The notes beneath the pieces were generated by a model. The model was not told the origin of the DNA, did no database searches, and worked only from the letters and a program-made list of their open reading frames with translations. Position numbers and translations under genes: made by a program. From the NCBI GenBank assembly GCA_026826555.1, contig JAKSZT010054215.1:24162765-24226764 (forward strand): 64,000 nucleotides of DNA, given 5' to 3'. This document shows positions 1 to 13,676 of this stretch, piece by piece. Every line of letters begins with the position of its first letter. Positions within the stretch are counted from its first letter, which is position 1. This stretch comes from Tolypeutes matacus (lineage: Eukaryota > Chordata > Mammalia > Cingulata > Chlamyphoridae).

Positions 1-2201
<2,201 letters not shown>

Positions 2202-2225
2202 TAGTATAGACTTAGAATTTCCAGT

Positions 2226-2545
2226 ATCATTCGTATGAATGGAGTCGTGCCTTTTGTGGCCTTCTGTGTCTGGCTTCTTTCGCTTAGCATAATATTTTTG
2301 AAGTTTATCCGTGCCCTATCATATTTCAGAGTTTCATTCCTTTTTAGGGCCAAATACTATCCCATTGTATGTACGCACCACATTGTGTTTATCCGTTCAT
2401 CAGGTATAGATATTAGGGTTGTTTCTACCCTTTGGGTATTAGGAATAATGCTACTACGAACATTCATTTACAAGTCTTCATGTAGAACATGCTTTCCTGT
2501 CACTTGGGTATATACCTAGAGTGGAATTGCTGGGTCATTGCTGAT
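2226..2545 (-). mobile_element. Old LINE-1 (L1M-type) fragment
   Basis: The + strand reads as the reverse complement of the end of L1 ORF2/3' region. Recognisable blocks include 'ggcttctttcgcttagcata', 'cattccttttta..gccaaatac' and 'ggaattgctgggtcat'. It is diverged and lies only about 57 nt after the donor of the preceding TCF4 exon. Confidence 0.8.
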
Positions 2546-5094
2546 GGTTTTAATTATTCATCTTGATGACTTTTGCTGACAGACCCAACTTACGTTCATA
2601 TTAGATTGCTGGCATTTCAAATATAAATGGGTTGCATTGTATTTATTTTATTAATGAAGCTAAATCAGTATCTTGGGTTAGAAATATATTGTGTGTTTAT
2701 GTAAATATGTCAAGTGGAACTGTTTATTTTAATGTATATGGTAGTTTGACCACTACCTATTTATGAATAGGTTTTTATTTGAATAATAATATTTAAGTAG
2801 ATTTGTTCATATTTCAATTTTTCTCATTAACTTTGGAAAAGATTCTTTTTTGGATGACTATGAAAATTCAGAAACTCTTCATAACAAAATATTAAATTTG
2901 ACAAATAGTGAGGTGTCCTAAATAGGTGGAGAATTTGACTACTAATTCTGTGTACTTTTCCATAAAAACTCCTGCCTTGTCAGCACACACCTTATTGTCT
3001 TTTTCTGTACCTGATCATTTTTAAAAGATGCTTGGATAAAAGTCTAATTTCCATTATTGTTTAAAGGCAATTCCCAAAGGAGAAATCAAAATAAGTTATC
3101 GTGCAGTCCTTTAAGTTCTTGTTCAATAGTATTCTTCCAGCCCGTTTTCAGTTTCTCTGCATAAAAGACTAACATGAAGAGTACCTTTCTGAGTGGTGTG
3201 TTATTGGAACCTGCAACCGATTTGAAACCAAAAATGCTGATTTATAAATAGAAACAATGAACTCACTTCTAAAATGTGGAAAGATATTTTTGAATGCCAA
3301 AGCTGAATCTTTTTTTTTTTTTCTTTTCCTTGACCTCTACCCTAAAAAATCATCTTGGAGTAAAAAATGTTCGTCTGTTCATGGCAGTTGCTAAGAGTTT
3401 ACAAAAGAAAAGCCTAGATTTTAATTTAGCTTGGCCTCAGGTAATGTGTTAAATACACTTGGGATGCGTATAATATGTGATTTTAGTTTGTACAACTCTT
3501 TTTTTTTTAAACTACAATGTTTAAACAGTACTGCTTTTAATTAAGGAATCTGGCTTTATTAAAAACAAGATCTGTGACTTATAACCGTTACTGAATATCT
3601 GCTCTCAATCAAGAGAAAAATAGTTTAATTTCTGTAGCTGTGTTCGTTTTGCATATGTTAAACGGATGCAACATGCACCCAGGGCGTTGCTTCAGAGATA
3701 GTTTTTTCCATAAATATGTAAAGTTTGCTCTTAAATACCAGATGTAGGTTAAGTGGTTCTTTAAAATATTAAACTATACATAGATGCTTTTTGGAACTAT
3801 TTGACCTTTGAATCCTCTTTGAGAGTAATTCAGAGGCTTGGTGGGAAGAAGAGACTAGAATCCTTTTAGGAGTTGGGATTGGGAGATGGACTGACCCAGG
3901 TGGAGGGACAAGGGAGAGAACGGAGCAATAGAAAAAGAGACGCATTGGCCAATGTAACATAGAAACATAATTGATGTGGTTTAAAAAAAAAAAAAGGCAA
4001 TAAAGCTTCTAATTTTGCTGATGAGGAAACCCTCTGGTCACTCACCTGAAGACATTTATAATCCAATCAAGGACAGCCTCGGGACCAACCAGATCACAGC
4101 ATAACTCTAAAGATGTGGCAAAGATACGGCATAAAGACAACCTGCTACTCTTTAAAACTAATGAGGTTTTGCAGTCTTCATCCTTTCTCTTTGAAAACAT
4201 TCAGCTGCTCCAAAGAATCTGAGATCCTCAGGCTGAAACTCTAACATGTGCGAAAGAGATTGGATTGGCATTTCTTTCTTTGTGCAAGCTAGTATGAATT
4301 GTAAAACAAAAACATAAGAACAAAGGAAATAGCTTTTGAATTTAGTCAGTCTGAAGTTAGCCTTTGACCATTTGATACATTCCACAATAAAAAGGAAGTT
4401 GAAGAGGGAGAAGAAAAAAAAAAAACTCACCGCCTTCCCCCCAACAACAAAAAAATTCGAGGAGGACACTGGTAATGTTTTCCATATTTGAATTTTAATA
4501 CATGAAACAGACTATAAAACTTTGGCCAGCTGCAGTAAATAAAGTAGCAGTGGGAGGTATGCACCGGAAACTTGGGCAGAGTGCACTGGTGGGAGACTCT
4601 TTCCCAACTACACACCTTCATTTGTTGTTCTGTAGTGGAAGCAAGTGGCAGTAACTTGAGACCCATCACAGGCCTGGTTTTGTTTTTAGCAAATCTCCTT
4701 TAAAACTTTCCTTCATAATTCTTTCTGATTAAAGAATAGACAGCTTTGAATCCTCTTGACCTCTGTGCTCCTCTTGTTTCCTCTCTCCCTGCCTTCCAAA
4801 AATCAAAACAAAATGGCTTGATAACTTGGAAGCCGATATAAGCATTTCTTTCTGCTGCAGCTTGAAATTGTGGTGGGGAAAACTGTGGTTCTGCCTCGGC
4901 TATTATGTTATCTCATTTAATTGCTAACATATTGTACTTAGCTTTGGATTCATAAAATGTTTTCCTTGGAGTTCTGAAGTAGGTCTTTGGTGATTTACTA
5001 AGCATTAGTGTAATGAAAGAGATTTTTTCACAGCAGCATGGTTTGTAACCCTGGAGTGAGTGCCGTACACTTGTGGGCTTTCTAGATTATATTA

Positions 5095-5545
5095 TTTGGC
5101 CGTGCTTCTCTCCTGCTCGGAAACCTTCACAGGCTTTGCATTATCTACTAGATAAAGACCAGTTCCTTAGCCCAGCATTTAAGACCCATTACCATTTATC
5201 AGGAACCTTATGTTTAGTTATTCCAATGTGCAAACACATATCCAGCAAGACCAGTATGTGCATATTGCCAGAATTTGCCCTGAACATTTGCATTAGGTCC
5301 TCCTGTATCTACCTGGCTTGGCTGCCCTACCCGTTCCTCTCTGTCCATCTCATTCCCACCATTTCTCAAAGTTGTAACTCAAATTCTGCCTCTTCCAGGA
5401 AGCTTTCCCCTCCTACCCCCACCCATAATAGTCATTTTAGTCTCTACTATTGTGAAGCTCTGACTCATGAGAGAGAGTTTATCTTAACTTGCTATGTATC
5501 TTTTGTAGGTGTGGCTTTTGCCCGGCCAACTGCATTGTGAATTCC
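5095..5545 (+). repeat. LINE-2 3' region fragment
   Basis: The text reads like the L2 3' end in sense orientation: a 'gctcggaaaccttcacaggc' block, then 'cttccaggaagctttcccctcc' and the terminal 'gaattccttgggg'. A 155-codon open frame across this stretch is incidental. Confidence 0.7.
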
Positions 5546-5629
5546 TTGGGGTACCACGTAGTACATTCCCCCTCTCACCCCCTCAGTAAGTCATTAGTTG
5601 GGGGTGGGGTAAGGAAACTAACATTTTCT

Positions 5630-5860
5630 GGGTGCTCTACAAGTTGACAGCCCCTCCACTAGGTGTTCCATATACATCATCTCCAATCACCATCACAAGA
5701 GTGCCAGGAAGATGGTTATAGTGGCCATTTTAGGTGAGGGTGACATGAAGTTTCGGAGGCTTGGCAACCAGCTAGTGTCGTCGTGTAGCTAGATTTCAAC
5801 TTGGCTGCACTGACTCCAAAGCCCATGCTCTTTTTCACTACCATGGTACTTCTCAGAGAT
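5630..5860 (-). repeat. MIR SINE, antisense
   Basis: The sequence follows the reverse complement of MIR: 'gccattttaggtgagggtga', 'ctagtgtcgtcgtgtagcta', 'ctgactccaaagcccatgct'. It is strongly diverged. Confidence 0.65.
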
Positions 5861-6989
5861 TATCTCTAAGTATACCTTTGGAGGGCTGAATTTAGGTGCT
5901 AAGGGCTTAGGGTTTTCAAATCTTGTGGTTGGGGAAAGAAGTTTGCAAGTATCTCATAGCCAAGTTCCCAGAGCAGCTTTCTTTTCAAATGCAGAGGCAA
6001 AGAACTTTTCCTCCAAGTTGGTAACATGTGCAGATTAAAATCTGCATTGTATAAATATGTATTCTTAAATCAATATGTTTGTGCTAAGTGGTAAGAGGTG
6101 TAACCTCTCCTTATTAGGGTCCTTGAAGTGATAAATTTTAAATTATTTTTCTTACCATAACCACCCACTTTTCTAAGAGAATCAAAGCAGGAATCTCTGG
6201 AGGTGAGAGGATAAGGAACCAAGCAGGGATGTCACTGGCCAAGTTAGCAACTCTTACCCAGATATAATCACCTCTGTGCCTCAGATTTCCCCATGGTTAA
6301 TCCCGATATTAAACCATTAGATTTCTTATAAATTATTGAAATGGCAATTTTCTGAATCTGATCCTCTCAGTTATTCATTCAGTATTCAGATCCACAGATG
6401 AGACCTGAAAAGAAAGCAATTCAAATGGCCTAATCTGCTATTTTAACTGAATAAGAACAAAACCCACATCAAAAATTTCTTCATATGACTCTGGATATGT
6501 TTCTGATTACTTGTCAGTGGAATCAGCAATTATGGGATTATTTCGCTAAAACTATCCTATACTATGAATATATATTAGTGTAGTTCCCAAACCTTTTTGC
6601 TTAAAGTCCATGTATTCATTAAAAAAGCACTTATCAAGTCTTAGACATACTCCCTGCTCTCATGGGGCTCATTCTAATAAGAAAGGAAACATATTTAAAA
6701 ACAAATTGCTGTGTCCTGGTGTAGGAGGCCCCGTAAGAGAGCAGGGGGCCCAGCTCAGCTATCCCGGAGGGAAGGGCTGCATCATTGCTTGGTAGAGGAA
6801 CAGGGACCTCCTAAGAGAAAGCGCTCAGGTTGCCTTAGGGCTGGAGGAGCCCTATTAAATTCACAGCCCACAACTGGCATCCAGAGCATCCCCTGAAGCC
6901 CCTGCTAGAACCTCTAGGTAGGGGGTATAGAGCACGTTGAGAAACCACTCTTAGACGCCAGTCTTAGCTCAGTTTCCTTCTTTGCAAAG

Positions 6990-7019
6990 TTTTTTTTTTT
7001 TTTTTTTTTGGGGGGGGGG
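6990..7019. repeat. Poly(T)20-poly(G)10 junction tract
   Basis: An uninterrupted run of T (6990-7009) passes directly into a run of G (7010-7019). It is a simple-sequence tract in the TCF4 intron and may contain sequencing length errors. Confidence 0.9.
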
Positions 7020-7214
7020 CTTTACTTTGCGTTAAATAGAATTTATCAGAAGAATATTCATTAGGTGAAGAGGTAACTTTTTATTTGACTGACCTTCAGC
7101 AAACAAACTTGTATCACTTAGGGTGGCATAGTGCAAACAACTTAATTAGTTTTCCTTTCCTAGTTCTTAAGACTTAAAACCACTGACTTCTAGACTCTGA
7201 AAGCACCACAGGAA

Positions 7215-7350
7215 TGATTTCGTCTAGTGCCCTTATTTTACAGCTGAAGAGTGAGGCCCAAAAGAAGGAAGTGAGCCATCTGAGGATGCTCGCTGCTCAC
7301 TGGTAGAAGTAGGAGTAGAGACCCGATAACCAGCAAGTAGACCAGCACTC
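7215..7350 (-). repeat. MIR-like SINE, antisense
   Basis: The order 'ttattttacagctgaagagt', 'gaggcccaaaagaagg' and 'gtagagacccgataacc' resembles an antisense MIR. The match is weak. Confidence 0.45.
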
Positions 7351-7759
7351 TCTAGTATAAACACTGCCATGCAGCAGAAGTCTTGTCTAACCTGCTACTG
7401 TAACCATTTCAGAAGTGTGATTGTGGTACCCAGAACCACTCTGCTACTCTGACTTAACTAATCAAAACCAAGAAAATTTTCCAGTTGCCCATCAGCTCCC
7501 TGCACCAAATTGGTATTTAGCTTTGCCAAAATACTTGATGACAAGAGAGGATAGTGGGCAGTGATGCAATGGCTTGGGTGGCATTTATTGGTATATGATC
7601 AGGGGGGGTAGCAGGAGTTGGAAATTTCTATGTAGAACTCTTCAACAAAGTTATAATCTACAGAGGCATTGCCATCTTCAATCTTGGTCCTCTTGGGTTT
7701 TCACAGGTTTTTGTTCTATGAAGTTCCTTGTTTGAGCACATAGTTTATTTCTAAGCAAT

Positions 7760-8800
7760 TATTAGACATAGGCTCACAGGGACCTTAGATGCCTTCTCTA
7801 TCCAAATCCCCCTACAAATTCCCTGTCAAGCAGTCAGCAAGCCCCTGTTGGCCTCCTGCCTCCAAGGGTAAGTACCCCTAGTTTTATCAAGGCTACTTTT
7901 TTTTCCAAGGATGCATGTGAAATCTCAAACTGATCACAGTGCTCAAAGTATAATCACAATGGACTAGGTTGGAGCTCTCACCTCCCCGATTTAATGCACT
8001 ATATCTTTGTTAAGATCACCTAGCAAAATTCTATTAGTTATTTTGATGGTTTCATCATCCTACTGACACATGGTAAACTTGTAATCAGCAGAAGCCCAAA
8101 AGTTGCATGTCTCTCAGCCTATCCTTGTATGCTTTTTATTGTACCTGTACAAAATTTTACATAGCCCTTTTGAATTTCATACAGCAGCCTTCATGCAATC
8201 TGTGTCCAGCTTAAAGGTCTATGTTAGGTCCCAGTTCAATCACATATCTCTGCCAACTCTGGCATTGGCAAATTTGATCGGTGTCATTTATGCCCACATC
8301 AAAGCCATTAATGAAACTGTTGACCAGAAGAGGACATGAGGTTCAATACTACAGAGCTTCTCACTACTCATACATTGTCCCCTGCTCTTGCGGTTTCATA
8401 ATTCAACCAGTTATGTCCACTTAATTTTACTATCATGCAGTCCACCTTTTCTCATTTTGTCCAAACCATCATCAGGAGAGACCAGGCAAGCAGCATTCCC
8501 GCGAATGAGGGGAGGGAATGAGGTTTATCTAGAAAGACTTGTTCCTGGTGAGTTTGAGAGGGCATCATCTCTGTTTCCAAGGCCTTTGAAACTCTCTTTT
8601 AAATAGCCTATTAGAGAATTTTACCCAAGATCTTACTCAACATCGTCATTCTGTAGCTGTTTTATACAGTTTTATTTTTCAGTTAGGACATTTGCCTGTC
8701 TCTAGTGTTCCACCATCTCTCTTAATCTCCATGGTTATCAAATATTTTGGAGAGCAAATTAGCAACCTCAGCTGAAAAAATTAATCAGTATAGTATTTTG
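7760..8800 (-). mobile_element. CR1/L3-type LINE remnant (reverse-transcriptase region)
   Basis: Read on the - strand, the segment around 8285-8350 corresponds to the CR1/L3 reverse-transcriptase region that normally reads SGVPQGS..LF..FIND. Here it is degraded, with a recognisable F-x-x-x-x-S-L-M-A-L-M-like stretch. Downstream + strand text (8600-8790) matches the usual antisense CR1 motifs about 'ctgtagctg', 'tttgcctgtct' and 'ccatggttatcaaa'. The element is heavily mutated and non-coding. The 78- and 72-codon + strand ORFs inside it are shadows. Confidence 0.65.
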
Positions 8801-9236
8801 TTTTACAAAAACTTAAAGAAAAGACTTAAAGAAATCCCCTTACCATGGATTTGTTAAAATAGCTTTAGGAGCCTTGAGATAACTATTTGATATTTCTGCA
8901 TTAGTTTAAACAAAAGTCAAAGGCTTTGATGGAAATATTAGTTAGAGCTCATAAGCTCTATTCAACAACCTCTAAAACAAGTGGGTAGAATATTGTGCTT
9001 ACAGTGGGGTTCAAAGTACGGTTATCCCCTCCTCTCATCCAATAGCTATTTTATTCAAATTCAAGCCCTATAGCCTAGAAACAAGACAATCAAAACCCAA
9101 AGTACCCCCTGCTTGCCATGCTTCAAGGACTAACAAATCATAGTTCTCTAATTTTTTTTTTTTTGCCCCTCAAGTATTTGTTTAGTATCTGGAAAACATG
9201 AACTTTAAATTCTGGTTGCCTTTCTACTTTTGCGAT

Positions 9237-9276
9237 ATATATATATCAAATACACACACACATATATATATATATA
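9237..9276. repeat. TA/CA dinucleotide microsatellite
   Basis: Two TA runs flank an acacacacaca run. This is a compound dinucleotide repeat within the TCF4 intron. Confidence 0.9.
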
Positions 9277-12200
9277 ATATTTAAAACAGACCCTATGACC
9301 TCATTATATTTTTACTTCATTTTCTTCTTAAATACTTGAAGAGAAAGCAGGTAGACTCATAATAGCATGGTCACCATCATTGTTTACTGAACTCTTCTTA
9401 GGTGCAAGGACACAATACTGACCTGTCCAAAGTTTGGGACAGGCACAACCCTTGCATTTACCAATATAACATTGCTCTTATTTTCTCAAGAAAGCAGATT
9501 TTTGGAGGGGGGAGTATATATAATATATACTAGAAAATACACATATGTTCATTCACTTATTCTGAATCTGCAGTGCTTCCGGTACTATAGGCATACAGGG
9601 AAAGTCTATACTCTGGTAAGGTGAGAACACAAGTATGTACTAACTATGATGGAAGGCAGAATGTATTAAATGACCTAAGAAGAGAATCGAAGAAGAGAGA
9701 GCATTTTTCTGACTTAGAGGGGACAGCTAGGAAAAGCTGAAGATGTTGTGGAAACATCTTAGAGTGGGGGGTGGATTTCAACACATGGAGACAGGGTGTA
9801 AAAGGCACTACAGAGCCATAGAAAGAACATGGTTTGAAACTGAAACTAAAGGCTCTTATGTGCCCAAATGGCAGCCTTCGGTGCAAAGCTCCGTCCACAG
9901 TGCAGCAACTCCAGCAACCGGCCTGCGTACTTCACAGAAGAGTCCACAGGAAGAGCGAGGCTTTATGTATACTTTTTACAACCAAATTAAATTAACTCAT
10001 GGAATTTTCCACCCTTAGGAATTAAAGTAGCAGCTCATGAAGTAATTCAGTTATGTCATTCATACCAAAACAGAAAATATTGGAGCAACTTGGCACTGTT
10101 TAAAAGCCAAGATCAGGTCTTTGCCATTTTATATTTTTCAAAATCTGTGGCCGTTGTGTTATTTTAACTTTTATTGTGGCTGTAAATTTTTCAAATCAAA
10201 ACTATCTTAGTTGCTTAAAATACAGAAGTGTAAAATGGGTTCATAATAAGGAGAGGGTTTAGGCAAAGCAGCTTTAGTAATGAAAACCAAAAATAAGCTC
10301 TTGTAGCATCACATTTTCTCTAAAACGAAGGTTCTACCCAACTGGTTGACATTCACAGTAGTGCATCATTATAGCTTCCTCTTTATCCATAAATCATCTT
10401 AGAAAAGTTGGATTTAACCAAAAGATCTGTCAAATATTAGTTAAGTGACACCTTTTGGGAAGCATTGTCCCAGTACAATGGCTACCTTCATTTTAAAGCA
10501 TTTAATTGGACATACTGTTACAAACCACGGTATTGAGTTTCCACGTTTTAATTTTGTATTCACCTTCTCCCCGGCTCCTACACATGGACGGGTCTCTCTT
10601 GGAGCTAAAAGTGTGTGAAAGTCATTGGAGAATGGTAGTCTCTAGGTAATATTTCTGTAAGCTGCCCAAATTCCCCCACACACACACCCGTGGTCTAGAT
10701 GAGAAACAGCTGGATTTTGTTTAAAAAGCTGTTTTGTGAAATGTCTGAATCTTGAGGTGTAGAACTGAGGTCACCATTAAAGCAGGTGCTGGGGCACAAG
10801 TACGAAAGGCGCCGGGGCCGGCTGGGCTCTGTCAGCTTCCGCGGGGCACTTCCCATTAGGAAAAAGGGGTGAAGTTTGCTCACTCAGGACACAAGCAGAT
10901 ACAAGGAGTCACATTAGGAAAATGCTATGAAATTGAGTCTCTTCAAACATAGCCAGCCCTGTAGGAAAGAAACCAAAATGGCCATTTCCCTAACAGGGCT
11001 TCAGACACAGGGGTGCCAGGCTCTAGCCTCTTGTAGAGGTTAAAAGTGTTTGAATTTCCTTCTTAAACACGCCACCAGTAAAAGAACTACTATTTCAAAT
11101 AAGTAGTCCTATAACTATGTATGTCCTCAGACTTTATGTGTGTAATCCAAGGAAAGGGAGAGAAGAAAACGGAACTGGCAAGACCACTACCGGGCAGTTT
11201 TGCAAAAAGTCAAGAAACATGTGGAATCACTAAAGTCCAGTGCACGTCAGGTATCCACCAGTCTGAAGATGAAAGGAAGCTCGCCTCCTCCCCCTGGGAG
11301 CTGGAGGTTATTAGCAGCTGTTTACCCAGTTGGGAATAGAGATTAACATTGTAATTTTTTTTTTTAAGAACTAGAAGAAAATTTGTTTGGGAAGTTGGCT
11401 CTTCATATCAAGCCACTGCGCATTGCCAAAAAAAACTTCCTTTCTCAGAACTCGTGTACTCGAGTTGAGCAATGTTATGATTCTCTGAGAAATTCTGGGT
11501 TACCAAAAAGTTTATCTCCATTAAATAGAACAGAAAAGTACAGAGAAGTGGATGGACATTTGCCATCGACACAGTCTGTTATACTCTTTACAGGATGAAA
11601 CTAGCTCTTTGGTCTGTTACTTGCTCTCCAGGCTGACCGTACCTGTGGCATTCTTCCCCCACCCCTCGTAATCCCACCTCACCCCCAAACTTAATTTTTG
11701 CAGCTCTTAGGCATACAAAAATAGATTTTACATGTGCCTATGGCTTATAAAACAATTTTTCATCAGATAGTGAGAACACTGCTTAATACTCTGTGGTGCT
11801 TTATTCTCAAAAAGAAATAAAAAGTTGAATATTGGTCATTTTTTCCTGATTTAATGTCATTTTCTTTTATTAAATCCTTTCTTTTGCTTTTGCTTTTATT
11901 TAGAGCAGAGCCACTGGTCATATGGAAACTATTATTGTGTAGCTGGGAGATGAAAGACTTCATTGCAGTTAAGAGTAAATTGTCACTTGGGACAGTAATG
12001 CACACATACAGCAAGGTGCCACTTGCGTCCAGAATGCCCACTCTGTTGTTCGCTTAGTGGCAGAGCAGTCGAGGTTCATAAAGGGCTTACCAAAAGTCTG
12101 CTTTTTTGTCAGAAATATGTAGTCTGACAATAGGAAAACCCATGTTAACACTGTCCTTAACAGCTCGCTTCTTTGCCTGCATATACTCAATCTCTAAATA

Positions 12201-12329
12201 ATGCTGTTTATCGATGTAAACATAGAAACTTTCATTTAAAGTTGGGATGTTATTTAATTAGTATTTAATGTCAGTGTTTTAAATATATGTTTGAATAACC
12301 CATATCAAAATTCTACACATCTTTCAAAA

Positions 12330-12592
12330 GCTATCTAATATGCTGCCTTCTTCAAGAAGTCCCTAGTCTCCCAATCTACGATTTCATTATCTTCAAAACT
12401 CGACATGACCTTGTACTCTTTTATGACATTCCTCTTATTTTGCCTTATATAGTAATTATAGTACCCCGCTACTAAATAATAAGGGCCTGTAAGGTAAGAG
12501 ATGTGTCTATCTTTTATTACTTCTTCCTACAGTGACTTACGTATAATAGACATTCAGAGGGCATTTGCTGAATTAAATGGAATATTTATTAT
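12330..12592 (+). repeat. LINE-2 3' end fragment
   Basis: A sense L2 3' end: 'gccttcttcaagaagtcc', 'ttatgacattcctctta', 'aagggcctgtaaggtaag', and the terminal 'gcatttgctgaattaaat'. Confidence 0.7.
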
Positions 12593-13293
12593 TTTGTAGA
12601 AACATGCTAAGTGCATAATTGACAATATTGAACGGTTTTAAATTTCAGAAATAATCTCAGAGATATGTGCCGTTTGTGTATTCATTTACAATTTAGGAAG
12701 CATTTGATTGCACATTGTAGTATTTCAGTCCTATACGGTGATCTGTCCACCTGGTCCCTGTCCTTAAGAAGCTTCCAAATCAACACAAGGCCTTGGCTTT
12801 GTGAACAGCAGCAAAACAAAATCAATAAGGTTATGTCCTTCCCTATTAAACAATGCCCTGGAGTGTATTTAAAGGTGGTGCCCATAAGGAATAGCCAGCG
12901 GGGAGCCCTGTCCAGGCCCAGCAAGGCTGGTGAGAACATGGAGAGCCCATCCAGCGCCGCACAGTCCTGGAGGGGATCTGCAGGGCTGAGAAAGGAGAAG
13001 TGGTGAGGAGTCATGAGAAAGCCAGCCCTGCCAGCCAGAGCAGGGCGGGCTTGGGCTGAAGTCTTGGGGATGTGGGAGTGAACGCAGTGGATGAGGAGAG
13101 TAGGTAGAGTAGGTAACAGAAGATGCACATTGAGGAATTTAAAAAGAGGTGGAGTTGAGATGGTCCCACAGAATCCAGGTAAAGGTCTCAGGAGCACAAA
13201 ATAGATATCTCTTGAGTTTGAGCCATAAAACAATAAAAATGTGCAAGGTACTGAGGAATGGGCAAAGAATATAGCAGAGAAAAATGTGGTATT

Positions 13294-13613
13294 GAAAAAT
13301 GGTTGGGGACTGTGGTCTATGGTTGGTGGCAAGGCTCCAGGAGGTGTAAGTTCATTGAGGTTGGTGGGCCACACTATGGGAGATGTTTGTGTTGGATGTG
13401 GTGGGAGGTGTGGGAGGTGGGCAACATGGGAATCCGAGTGGGTTCCGTATAATATTTTAGGTAATCTAAGCACCTCTTAAAATATATGTATATATATATA
13501 TAAAAAATAACATTTTTGTAAGCAAATACACATATATGCATATATATTTATATATCATTTTACAAATGTTTGTATGTATTGTGAGAATTTTGATTTTTAC
13601 CCATAATAAAAAA

Positions 13614-13656
<43 letters not shown>

Positions 13657-13676
13657 AAAAGAAAAATGGTTGGGGA
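13294..13676 (+). mobile_element. 5'-truncated lineage-specific L1 insertion with 16-bp target-site duplication
   Basis: The identical 16-mer gaaaaatggttgggga occurs at 13294-13309 and 13661-13676 and brackets the insertion (13310-13660). The insert ends in an (AATA)n tail at about 13604-13660. It shares its 3' end, including the TA-rich microsatellite and 'gattacc/ggtaatctaagcacctctt' blocks, with elements at 38.1, 50.0 and 61.9 kb. These features indicate L1-type target-primed retrotransposition. It carries no ORF2 coding region; the 79- and 263-codon frames across it are incidental. Confidence 0.88.

Noticed and set aside
9237..9276. Possible Z-DNA or regulatory role of the TA/CA tract
   Set aside because: Short common microsatellite with no further support.
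12682..13473. 263-codon open frame on the - strand
   Set aside because: It runs through the young L1 insertion and its target duplication, has no recognisable domain, and has the Pro/Leu/His bias of a chance frame.
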